Positions 1 to 13,000 of a DNA stretch of 64,000 bases are shown in pieces; the first letter of the stretch is position 1, and every line of letters begins with the position of its first letter. A model generated the notes under the pieces. The model was not told the DNA's origin. It saw only the letters and a list, made by a program, of their open reading frames with translations, and ran no database searches. The translations under genes were made by a program, and so were the position numbers. Source of the stretch: Porites lobata (Eukaryota; Cnidaria; Anthozoa; Scleractinia; Poritidae); the NCBI GenBank assembly GCA_942486035.1, contig CALNXK010000094.1, positions 346,001 to 410,000 on the forward strand. The letters are read 5' to 3'.

Positions 1-7
1 CTCTCTC

Positions 8-145
8 AGCCTAGTCCTTGGGTGTTCTCTCTTGCCCCGTTGTACGCGCGAAGTCTGGAAAAGGGCGGGCGAATCTCTCTCAGTGACGTCACAGCTCACG
101 ATAGAGTCCAGGATTGACCGAGCCAAGAACGCCTGGGGACTAGGC
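8..145. repeat. Short foldback (MITE-like) element
   Basis: An arm starting AGCCTAGTCC at 8-28 is mirrored by an inverted arm ending GGGGACTAGGCT at 126-145, with about 100 bp between them. There is no coding potential. It lies downstream of the XPO4 stop codon. The family is unnamed here. Confidence 0.55.
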
Positions 146-1070
146 TAGGCTAGGGTCTCTCTCCTTACAGTAAATGGAAAGTGAACGCGCGGGGAACGAT
201 GGGATGAGTAAAAGAGCGGGAAACGACAACAAGCTGCCCGTCCCATCGATCGCAACTTATTTCCTTTTTCCTTTTCCTCAATAGAGACCTTTAGATTTTC
301 TCAAGAAAAGTTAGCACGGTTATTTTTACTTGTTCCCGCCACAACTATATTCTACAACTCGCAGTAAAATGATTATGGCTGTCGTGTTTTCCTTCCAAAA
401 TGACGCTAGTTCACGCGCGAGCACTATTAGTATTGAGAAAATCTCGTGCTCGTTTTAGAATGTGATATTCGTGCGTTTTACAGTCTTTGCATGGTGGGAC
501 ACAAATAGGAGTCTGCTGAGGGCGACACTACATGCTATAACTGAATACTATTCATAGTGACTATGTTTAAGTCAACGATAACTTACAAGGAAAACAGCTT
601 TCAATGTCACAGCTGTACATGCTACTAGACACAGGGAATAGCGTGAGTAGTATTAGACTTTCAACTCAGTGATAGCAAAACTAATCTGGTCTCTGTTATT
701 GTTTTCATAAAACAAGGCTATTCGCTAAATGAACAGCACGTTTTACCGGGCATACCGGAACCTTAGCGACAACTATAGTATATTCCATTGCGTATTTCAT
801 CTCATGCCTTAGAGATAGACATATTTTAACGCATAATTCTTCTCTTCCGCTTCTCCCAAGAACAGGAACGTCTCACCAAGGAAGAAGAAAACGCTTTCTT
901 GACGAGATGCAATCCTTAGTTTTCACTCTTTCCACCGGCGAAATCCCGCTAGCTCTAGTGCCCAGTCTATACTCGGTATCAAAAGGAAGATATACGTTTC
1001 CGTCCACAACAGCTAGTCAACTTTGTTTTGTAGCTGAATCTTTGGTTCTTCGCCATTTTCACTGTTGGTG
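146..1070. other. Downstream flank / presumed 3' UTR of XPO4
   Basis: This is non-coding sequence beyond the XPO4 stop codon (minus strand). I find no canonical AATAAA on the minus strand, so the transcript end cannot be placed. A small ORF on the plus strand (907-1185) is the antisense shadow of the last XPO4 exon plus flank. Confidence 0.5.
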
Positions 1071-4000
1071 TCACTTGACACACAGAAATCCCTTGACACT
1101 TCCAAGAAACACGTCTAGACTTTTCCTGAATTGCGTTTTGTTGACTCTGTCCAAAGATAACTTCATGTCGCTTGGAGTCAGTTGATTAAAGGCATCCAAA
1201 AGACGCTGACATACAACCTGGTCCGTCTGCTGCGCAAGAAGGTTGCGAACTAACTGCGTGTAATACATCTAAAATGAAAAAAAGATTCCTTGATGTGGTG
1301 CGATTTTAACATACGATTCTTACGTTCGCTACAACCAGAAATGTCAAGAAACGTTAAGACACTCCGCTGAAAACCGGCCGTTTTTACTTCGCTGCTGGTC
1401 ACACATCTGTGAGATAAAACGCTCACCTCCTTCCTCCCTCCCCTCCATTCAAAGTTGTTCCTTCAAATTTTGAGCATGGTCTCGTATTACTAGCTCTGAT
1501 AAGGAGAGTAAGGGGGTCACAAGCACAAGAAGCCCTGAAAAGCCCCATTAAGGGGAGAGGATAATTACATTTACAAAATAAAAAAAAAGTTATCACCTGG
1601 TGACAGCAAATCAAGGCAAGGAAAGCTTCCGCTGCTGGTTGAAGTAGATCCATGTTAAACGACTGGAAAAGCAGCATGTCAAACAGAGTCTGAAACAAAA
1701 CAACCAGATATTTATTGAAACACGTGGCAAATACTCTGATATGCTGTATCCAATTAATAGAGTGATTTAGCAACAGAACTGGAACGTCATTTGACGACGG
1801 GATCGCGCGAGTAACGTACTAAACGCGACTTCCGGTGCCCAATTTGCCGCTCTGTCATTGGTCAATTTGCGCGCGTCTTCTTTACTGCCGACGCCTTTTT
1901 GTTTTGTTTTGTTTTGGGGGGGAAGGGGGTGGGGGGCTAAATATGCCCAATAGGCCATTTCGTAGTATTTTAAAGTTGTTTGCTCAGGGCACTGCCCTTT
2001 TATTAGAAGCGAGGCTGGAGGTGAAGTTGTTATCTTACAAACCTTCCTGTAGTTCAAGTGGATATCATGTTATTCTCATGCTAATAAGACCGTGAACATC
2101 ACAATTTACATGCGAAAAACAGGAAGGTTTGTACCATAACAGGCAACCTCCAGCCTTACTTCCATCCAAAGGCCAAGGCATTGAGCTCACAACTGTGAGC
2201 CCGCCAACCAATATAAGGGCCTTGGCCAATCACTATAGCAGCAAACAATCCTAGCCAATCACAACTCGGAGCTAATACATGTGACTTGCGCCAATGGAGG
2301 GAAAATGCCAACTGCTACCAAGTCATAAAATGACAGCAAAATCAGCGTAAAAATTGCCACATTTGTCGTGCTTACTCGAAATGAGGACGAGAGGAGATTA
2401 GGCACAAGAAAAGCAGGAAGTTTTGGGTCGCGCTGGGGTGGTAAAACCCCAAAAAATATCAACCATATTCACCTGTTTTCAATTTCTTCTATTTATATTA
2501 ATGAATTATATGACAACTGAGACAATTCTACCATTCGAATAAACCTCGTACCTTCAAGAAATGCTGTAAAATCTCGTGAGTGGGAACTTTGACGTTTTTC
2601 TGTATTTCAAGGAAACAATGCGTTGCTAATGACGATAACGCCTCTAGGGACATTTTAGTGACGTCGGGATCGTAACTATAGTACCAGTCAAGGTAAAGAT
2701 CTGCTTAGGATTTTTTAAAAACTGCAAATGGAGTTGGCAAGCGACTGTTTCGTTCCTAGGCGCCCCTCCTTGTTCTTCTTTGCAATTTTTGTCTTAGAGC
2801 GATAGTGAATCCTGGGGACAACATACGGCGTGCAAACAAGGTACGCTGTAACATTTTACCTTCAATCCAAAAAGGATATCTTCAGGCTCACTCCACATGT
2901 ATATAATTCGCTATTTAATTTTTCAAATTGCTTTGTATGTTTATAAACACTGTGGGAGCTTTCTATTCAAGAAAAATTCCGGTTTAAAATTTCTGAAATT
3001 CCACGTGCCCAATGGAACGGTACAATCCGGTTGCACAGACCCGACCCAAGCCACCGCGGGTTTGGTTATTTGCGGAAGAGCGGCACTGGGGGCAACAATT
3101 TTGTCAAATGGATAGGGACATTTCGATCCGATCGATCACCTCTGTGGACCACGTTCAAAAGGTGTCCCAAATACTCCAGTCGGACCTAACCAAAATGGTG
3201 CGTTCCATTTGATTTCGAACCCAAATTTCCGGGATTTTGCGCAGAATAGAAAGCTCCCTATGTCTCCTGAAGTGAAAGAAAAAAAGGGGGTTATAGCAAG
3301 GGCAGTTACTCCCCTAGCCTGCCTCCAAATAGCCAAGGACGGCTAAAGAAAAGGTCGTAGCAGCAGATAACGCAAAGTTTATGAGTATGGGCTGATAAAA
3401 CGGCCATGATCAAACAATCCAAACTTTGGCCTTATGGGAACAGGTGTTGTGAAATACAAGCCAAAGAATTAATCGGTTAACTTCGTGTGTTTGACCTCCA
3501 ACAACAGAAAACGTTTTGCATAACTATCAAGAATTCTCCCAACCCCTCGAAAAATGTTTTGTAAAGATTTTCCAAGTTTCAGCTGACGAGGGAATGGGTA
3601 AATAAAGTACACTTGTCGAGTTTTCAACTCAAAAACCTTTTCAAATTCGTGGTTGCGTGATTAGCGCGCGAAAAGCAAAATATCTTGACGTCACAACCAT
3701 GCTTACATACTCTCATAATGCCTCCACGATCTCATGCAAACACGCCTCTCGGCCAATCAGAAAGCGCGTACTATCTTGGTAATTTTACAAAGGATACTTT
3801 GCCAGTCCCATTTCGAGTGAAGCCATCAAGCTTTTAAACAGAGCTTCTGGAAGAAGGCACATCTTTTCAGGGTACATATCACAAACGTTTGTCGTCAGTT
3901 TGAAGAACTCTGAACAAACCACTGGAAACTAAGAATAGAAAAACATTACTTGTTACAGCACGTTGAAATAAAGCACGTGTTGTTATCAGTTTGCCTCGAG

Positions 4001-7000
4001 ACGTTTTACTCAAATTACAAGCCCCTCTTCCCACCTTCCCGGATATACCCCAACCTAAAGCTACTCTTTAAAGCACAAGGCGCACAATTAGGATTTAACT
4101 TAGCTTGATTTAGGGGGTGTTTATATGATACCGGAATGACTTTCATTCCGTATGTGAGTTTCGTTCCAGAGTCAAGTTAGTGCTGCATTCACATGATAAC
4201 GGCTTGGCCTGAGGTGTGGTCAGGCGCTAGCGCGGTTTTCGCGAGAGATCTGATACGCATGCGCCACACTACACGATTTGCGATGGGAACGAAGTTCGTA
4301 ATACCAGAAAGAAATTTCAATGTCGTTTCAGCATCATGTAAAAAATACAGAGAAATACATGGAGTTGGAATAAACTCGTTCCAGAATGAAAGTCATTCTA
4401 GAAGCACGTGAATAGTGAGTGCCTTTTTCTCCGGAAAAAGCCACACGAAATTCAAGTTAAGAATATGTTTAGGAGGGCAAGGGTGGCGAGGGTTCAAATC
4501 CTGGCGTCAACGTCATATGTAGGTTGAGTTACCGTAAAATTCCGGAAATAAGCCCCTCCATGTATAAGCCCATCCAAATATAAGCCCCCCAAACCGGTAA
4601 CGAAAAAAAACCGCCGTTAAATCGCCTCTCCAAATATAAGCCCCCCGGGGGCTTGCACTTGGAAAATTGCCCTCAAATAAGCAAAAACAGTAAATAAGGC
4701 TAGCCTAATCGATTTTGAAACGTAAATTTCCCTCCGTAAATAAGCCCCTCCGAATATAAGCCCCTCCAAAAATAAGCCCCTCAAAAAAGGCCTTTGAAAA
4801 ATATAAGCCCCGGGGCTTATTTTCGGAATTTTATGGTAGTTGTTTGTCCTTTCCTTTGCTCCGAGAGGTTTTTCTCGGCGGGAACTCCGGTTTTCCGCTC
4901 TTCTTAAAAACCAACGCTTCCAAAATGCAATTTTCGATATGGAACGCGCGGACTTGTTTAAACGAATGCTACGTGGGCAAAAAAATTAAAAGTCATAAAT
5001 TTTCTCCATTCTTGAACGCGATCGAAGTGAAATAAAAAAAAAAAAAAAGAGATCTCTGCGCAAAAGGATTCCCCTGTTTGCTTTGGGTTTAGACTAATTT
5101 AAACTTGTACAAACATTCCGATTACAGTCACCACATTGTGGAGACTAAAGAAGTACACTTACCATTAAAACATCTGACGATATAAGCGGTATAATAACAT
5201 GAAGACCATAAAGTGCCAAATCAGCCGCTGACACATGGATTTTCTCTTGATCTACAAATTAATTGAAAATCATCACAAAAAGTTATTTTTCAAAAGCCAG
5301 GAAAACGAACTGAATTTACAAGGTTGTATTAGTCAACTGAGTAAAGACGAGGGTACATTCCACCACAGGCTACCCACAATCCGTGTTAACCTACCTGTGC
5401 TAAAATCAAGGAAGTCCTTCGACAGCACACTCGCAAGGAGTTTTATCAACAAAAGAAGATCGTTTAACTGTTCCTCTTCTGTAAGGGCCTCCCCGCTGAC
5501 TTTCCCTGAAACAAGACAACCAATTCACACCTTGAGAAAGATGATTTTTCAGTCAGTGACACAGGCAGCTGGGAATAAAAGATCCGAGTAGCGTCAACAG
5601 AAGTCGAACCTATGACAATCTGGTTATTAGTACAGATACTATAGAGTACTACCCAAAAATTAGCATTACGGGAGATCTGAGATCGTAGCAGAGTCACATC
5701 GACCCAAAAAAATTTCGGATAGGGACATTGTTCTTTCAGAATATCCAGAATACTGAATAGAAATTTCATTTTTATGACGTCGGCTCGAAAAACTATTCGG
5801 TGTAGTGTAAACACACTTTACTTACTAGTGTGAGTATAGGGTAAGGTGAGGTTCTTAAAAATCTTCCCAAAACTTTGAATTACATCTTGAAACTTACCTA
5901 GATTACATTTTCCATAAGTTTGCACAAGTGCCATGCAAGCTTCATAGAGTTTCGCTGCCTCATTCTAAAAGAAAAAACAACCACTGATAAACTAACATCA
6001 ACTTTATTTCTTTATAAGTTTGTTCAAACACTCTGTTTTGTCTATGTAGGTGTCTGATGTCATGTAATAAAAACACATGGATTTCTCAGATTGCCCAATG
6101 TTTACGTGTGGATCACGTCTGATGTACAAAGCCCCATGCGTACGTCGGATCAAAGCAAGTTTCACCTGACCGTTACTTTTAGGAGCACGAAACCAAATTT
6201 AACAAGTTAAATAAAGTCATTTACAATCACGCTTAGTTAGCTAGGACAGGGATATTTCAGAAGGGTCTGCGGATTCCCAATACGAGCATGCGCATTGCTC
6301 CTTGCTCTTCTGCTTCTGGTGGTTGCAACGTTTTTTGCTCGGTTTTGCCTTTTACCCCTTCCTCCCACCTCATGGTTACTAGCTGGAACCGTAAGTCTCT
6401 ATGCTTGAGTCATGGCTTCCCCAATGAGTAAAGGTGCCGTCAAAGAGAAGGTGTCCACCCATGGTGAAGTAGCCATGGTTACCTCAGCAACTGGGTCAGC
6501 TTACTTAAGAAGGAGGAAGGAGTCGTGGATGAGAGGACAACAGATGAGCCCTCTTAACAATGTATATCAACACGTTAACAGTAAGCTCGGACGTCAGCAT
6601 ACATGGGCGCCTCTAGCAGCTGCTTTTCATTTATTCGCTTACTGTGCCCACTCAACCAATAATGTGAACGACGCCTGAAAGTTGGCCACACCAACCGAGT
6701 CTACGTCCCCTACTATTTTTGAACAATGGTGTGGGTTCTTTTACGTCCCACAAGAACCAGGTAAGTGTAAGTGCTGTGAGACGGAATTTACCGTTTTTCG
6801 TCCTTATGTGAGAAGACTAGAAAGTCTAACCATTTGCAGACGCCATTACAAAGGCAGCACTTTCTTCTCAGTTATTTAAAGACACTGAGTGTTGGTCCGG
6901 CTAGGGTTCGAACCCGCTACTTCCCGCTCAGCAGACCGGCACTCTCCCAACTGAGCTACTCAGGCGGCGGTGCTAACCAGACAACGGTAACTTACATTCG

Positions 7001-10000
7001 ACTGTCTTGAACAATGCCCACCTAACCCTAACCCACCTGCCATACCCCCTTTAGGCAGAGGGATTAAAATCAAATTTTTCCTCGCAATCTCGATGCTCAA
7101 TCAATCAGGGAGATTATGACAACCAAAGAAGTAATCACGATAAATTCATAAATTAAACGATAAATTCTCAGGATATTTGGACAAATTCTCTACAATACTG
7201 CTTAACATTTGGGACAAGAAAGGAGAATATGAACCTTATGTTGGGACGAAAGGGTTAAGCTAATTCTGTGAATCCTGATGCCACAACCTACCTTACTCAG
7301 AAAAGCAACCTGGGAGTCGGCCAGATCAACACAAAATTCCAAAACCACAACCACCATTTCTGGACAGTTTTGATAGACATTTAGTAAATGAACACAGTCT
7401 CTTAACACTGGATTAAGATAATGAAACAATGCATGAACATTGCGTAAATTTGTTGCTAAAGCAGCTCCTCGGAAGGCTTCAAGAAGGGACTGTAGCTGAC
7501 TTTTTACTCCTTCTTTTTGAGATGACTTGGCAAAATTTGACTGGTGACAGATGCCTGAAAAGTAGGACTGTAGAGTATGCAAGATCTGTGGGAAAATCAA
7601 ACACGAACCGGCGTTAAAATTAGCATCGGACAATAAATTTATTACCCAGTAATTTTAAGGGAGTTATTATAACTCCAAAAATGGAGTAAAAATTTTAGGT
7701 ACAGGATGACCCTTTTATGGGGTTACTCTAACTCCTATTTTAACTCCAAATTTGGGGTCATTTTTACTCCTGAAAAAGAGTTCTTTTAACTCCGAAAATG
7801 GGGTTAATTTTGCTCCTTACATGGGTTGTTTTTACTCTTTCTGGAGTTGCTTTAACTCTGAAAGTGGAGTAGAAATTTTAGGTCAAGGATAACTCCTTTT
7901 TGGAAGTTATTTTAACTCCTCAATATCTGGGGTGTTTTACTGCTGAAAAAGAGTTCTTTAAACTCCTTTTTGGAGTTAAAATAACTCCCCCCAAAAATAA
8001 CTCCACTGTAAGGAGTTAAATTAACCCCACTAGAGGAGTTATTATAACTCCTTGAAAATTACTGTGTAGCTACAAAATTTATAGCCCAGCTTACTACAAT
8101 GCTCGTACATCTTTGTCCATGAAAAGCTTGCTGAGAAGAAGGAACCCCTGGAAATGAGGTCCCTTCACTTCCTACAAAAAGGTGCCAAGCACAAATTTTT
8201 GCTAGCATTTAGCAATGACTAAGAACTGTCTACTATTGTGCTTAAATATTCACCTTCTATGAAATCAGAGACACAGAGAACAGTGGTATTTCAGCTTAAT
8301 TTGAACTACCTATGTCTGAAAATTACAAACCTTTTGTGGGTAGTAATATAAACAAATAATAGCATGATTTGTATGTGATATTTGGCATAAACACCACTCG
8401 TGATATTTCAAAACTGTCTCAAATTTCACTCGCAATTATGTATAACAATTTCAAAATATCGTTTGTGGTATTTATGCCAAATATCACTACAAATCATGCT
8501 ATTACCTATACTAATTCTGTAATGGCTTTGCCATCTGTAAGGTAAGGAATTGAGCAATGTACCCTTACCTTGACGATGACAGTCTTGTCTCATTCGACAA
8601 TTTATTGGCAAAGTTAAAGCCACTCACCTGATCCAAGTATTTCTTTCTGACAGCTTGATCATCGGCAGCTGAGGCAGCCAGGACAAGCGCCTGTGTAAGG
8701 TATCGCAGTACCTCAGGTGCCAGCTTGTGTAACACTGCTGTTGTCGACAGGTGCTCCTGAGCCAACAGCCACAGACTGTCAAATGAGATGGCCATCTCTG
8801 CTCTGAGAGAAAAAGGACAAAACGTACTATTACATGTCTAAAATATAGATTTAGCTAGATTTAGATCAAAAGCGAAGCTCTCGCGGAAACGTTTAGAAAA
8901 TGTCCTTCTCAGGTTAAGTTTTGTGAGCCTGCGATCAATTGAATACTATAACTGGTTTGCAAAGAACTTTAAGAAACACGTCAACTCAATCAGTTAGACA
9001 CCTGAGCGCGCAATATGTGGCACTAATCAGCGGGTACCCTATTTGACAGCTGTCAATTGATCATAAAATGGGTGTCCAATATCAAGTTAACTCAAAATTT
9101 CTTGGATGCATAGATTTTTTCATACCTATGGTGCTAAAAAAAGGGCATGAGAGAGAACTCCGCTATTAAATTGCATACCATAAGAATGTAAAATAGCAAG
9201 CCAAGGTTCACGTACATCACTCTTCACTAACAATTATGTGAAAGGAGAGGAGCAATATGCATCTACCTGCTTTTAGAATCAACCAAGCTTAACAGCAGCA
9301 TGGCCGTGTCCTCCACAATCTGTGACTCTGCTGACCATCCAGACAGGTTTGATCTAACTTTGTCCAGTAAAAATCCTAAAGTCCATTTACCACCTTCTGT
9401 ACCTGCACCAAAAACTGACAACAGACTTGCACTAAGCTGCTGTTCATATTCCTTTTCATCTGGTAACAAATAAGACTTAACCCAGTGTCGTAAACACCAG
9501 ACAATAGTCCGTCCAACTTGAGGGCTCAAAAGTTCAGATAAACCAGCATTCACCGCAAGTTTTTCAATGTTTGCCGTGCGAAAAATTGTCGACACAAGTC
9601 TCACTACTGGGTCAACTCTTGAGTAATTCAAAGTTGCATATGAATCTCCTGCAGTGGGGAATGAACAAAGAGGAAATCAAAACATTGAGAGGTAAAATCT
9701 GTATCAAAAATTCATAGCAAACCCCCTCAAAGTATTTTACACTTTTTAGCATTGTTTTAAGAGTTATAAAGCCACTCGCAAAGGGTGACAAAAAATGTTG
9801 CCAGAAAACCTTGTAAGGCCAAAGTGAAACGTTAATCTTTACACATGACGAACCTTATGCTAGTGAATGAAAACAAGAGATTTTGCTAATTAGCATTAGT
9901 AAAATCCAACTAGTGGCTTAATTCTCCAGTAATAAGAAAAAGACAGTCGCATTCCGATTTGATAAAAAGGCATTCTTTCCAGCCGTGCTAATAGGTCTTG

Positions 10001-13000
10001 AAAAAACCGAGGAGGGGTTTATTTCAAGTTTTCCAAAAAAAAGTTTCCCCAAAACTATCATTTTGGTATGTCAGATTCAAATTTACTCAGAGATTACTAA
10101 TATTGCTATGCTCTTTCAACATTCAGACATGTTATTTTGAATTAGTTTGAACAGAGAATGTTGAGCAGATGTTAATGAGGCTGAAATTTAAAGAGAGATT
10201 TGCCTATCACGAAACTTACCCATATTTTGATGTTGCGATGCACAAAGAGAATGAAAAGTGGCTTGACTATCAATTTGTTCCTTTAGACTTGATGAATATG
10301 ATATAATCTCACTTGGAATGAGAGGCTTCTCACCATTACTTTCATCAGCAAGAAGATAAGCAGAAATTAGAAGTAACCAGTGAAGGTCTTCATATAAGTT
10401 ATCTGCACTTGCAAGATCAAAGCGTGCTAAAATTAATCAGATAAAAAGATTGAGTGTTATAGTGCCAAATAAACAATCCTACATAAAATATTTCTACATC
10501 ATTTCTACAATCCAAAATAACCATATGGCCCTCTTAAGTGTACTCCTTTCATAAAACTTAAATTCACAATATCATTGTCAATATCTTAAAGCAGGTAAGG
10601 GAAGAAAGGAAAAATATTGCGGAATGTTGCAATAAGCAGTTATAAGCAGTCACCAAACTGCAGGTGAACAACAATACATACATCGGCTTTTAACACGTTC
10701 TTTATACTTTTCTTCATCTTCTTCCACCTCTTGCTTGGTGCAACAGATAAAAAAAGTCTCAAAACTCTCCTGTATAACTATAATATCCAAAAAGCTTGGT
10801 CTTTCCACTCTGGATCTTTTTTAGAGTAAACCTATCCTCACCTACACTTGTAGCAATTTGTAAGGCAAGGAAACAAAAGAGCTACAAGAGCTACATAGGC
10901 CAAGCAAAGAGGCCTATACAGCAAAAGCGAGAGGTACTGTATACACCCCCATGGTTGGAGCACTGCTCCATTGTACACCCAGGAGGAGAGAGATGACATG
11001 TACAAAATTTCTTGTCCTGTCACAAGCCCAATCACAAAATGTTCTATCCCCGGGCTATCAGACATTCCAGTTGACTCAATATAGCCTACAAATGCAGACA
11101 CATATAAGCAATGACTGGAAATATGTTTGTGTTTACAAGCATCCTCTGGTCAATAGGCAACCTTTAAATCCCAAATCTGCAATTTACACCCCAAAGTGAG
11201 ATGACAAGCAACCCCGTCACTTTTAGGTGGGAGTCCCTCCCCTTCTGGGCTTATTATTTACACCTATTTATCAACAAGAAATGAACTTTCAACCTTCAGA
11301 GATTGAGTCCACTATACTATCTAAATATCTGCACAAATTAGTACTGTACTGTGCAAGAAGATAGTCTGTTCACAGACCCTTTATTTTCTCTTCAAAGTCC
11401 GTCGAGCGTGTGATAAAAAATAATAACTGGTGGGGGGGGGATTTATTGACTGCCAGCACAAGGGAGTAGGGGTGGGGGAAGAAGGAAATTTCTTTCTCAC
11501 TCTCCGTGCTCATTCTCGCATGTCGCGCTCGCTCTCACGCCAATGTTTTGAAAAAAACGAAACGAAATAAAACAACATCTGTGTACAGGGTAGCAAGAAG
11601 AAAGCCTAAAGATTTTTTACCATACCTGTTGAATTCTTGACAGCAGTGAGATACTTCTCAAGTTGATTAACTCTTTCCTCTAATAGTTTTATGAGAAGAG
11701 CAAATGCATGACTTGGAACCAAGCGTGCTAAGCTTCCAACAGTACACAACTGATCTGCAAATAGTTCTCTGTCATCACTATCAAGGTCACATATTTCATC
11801 CAAGTGAATTCCATTGTTCGTTTGCGATAAAAATGTTCCACGTAATCCATTGGGTGCCGCCAAATGACACTGAATATAACAGTTTATTATCCTTGTGGCG
11901 CTGTCATTAAAAACACCAGGCGGTAACTGACTAACATGTTCCACTAAACTCGCCCAACCCTCGAGCATTTGTTCCACTGCCTCTATAAAGCTGGTGTCCT
12001 CAGAGTTGAGCTGGAGGTGCAAAGTAAATCAAGGGACTTAAGTGTACAAACATAGGTTACACAGAATTACTGACAAAAGCCTACCAAGTAGGGGTGGGGA
12101 GGGGTGCATTGCATGACTCTGGCCCAAGAGGCCGCAAAGGAGACTACAGACAAATATTTTGTTTGTTTAGTTTGCAAATTTCTTTAATTTTTAATTTTAA
12201 AAATTAGCCATGTAACCAACTACAGAAGTGCAACTTACAATATACAAAGTTGCACTTTTGTAGTTGGTTAAATGCCTAATTGTTAAAATTATAAATTAAA
12301 CAAATTTCTTCGCCACAAATATTGGTAGTACCGTGAGTTTATTTTGAAAATATTGGTTAAACTCAGTGTAAATTGACCTCTATTTTCACAGCTACTGCTC
12401 TCCGAAATCAATGCCACTTAAGCTCTTCATATTGCTTGATCAACAAAAATCTATCTAAAGTGGTTTTCCATACATGTAAAGTTGTTACGTTAGTTTCAGA
12501 TTGTAAAGTTTATGTAATGTTGTGGAGTCGTTGATAAAATCTTTTTGTTGCAAAAAAAAATCTGAACAGTAAAAATGATAAAACCAGTTGAGTGCACACC
12601 TCTTCTTCTTTAGCAACTGCCTGTAGAAACAGGCAAGTCAGATCTGTCATGGAATTCATGAACAACTTCAATGAATCAGCTGGTAAAGCCTTGAATGATG
12701 AACAGGGAAAGACAAACAGGAGGCGGTTTACAATACTTCCTAGTCCTAGTGCAGCTTGACCATTCATCTCAATACTAGAGAACAAAATCAGAATCAATGC
12801 AAAATTAGATTTACACAATTAAACCAACCAGTGATGAAATCTGTACTCTTTCAAACTTATTGCAAATTAAGCCCCCCAAAAAATTCTTCGGTGAGATTCA
12901 AACCTATGCCTAACTACAAGAGCACTTACTTTTTTGAAATTTGCAAGAATCCTTGCACAAAGTGGGATAAATATTGAGTTTGTGACGATGCATCTGGGAA

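Noticed and set aside
4485..4520. GGGTTCAAATCC, a B-box-like sequence on the plus strand
   Set aside because: An isolated motif without a matching A box upstream.
6890..6970. Apparent tRNA gene with good A and B boxes (minus strand)
   Set aside because: The tRNA-like part runs straight into a 200-bp body with SINE layout, and the acceptor stem does not close properly; annotated as a SINE.
7644..8068. Regularly spaced short repeats that might suggest a CRISPR array
   Set aside because: The units are degenerate palindromes without unique spacers, inside an animal intron; not CRISPR.
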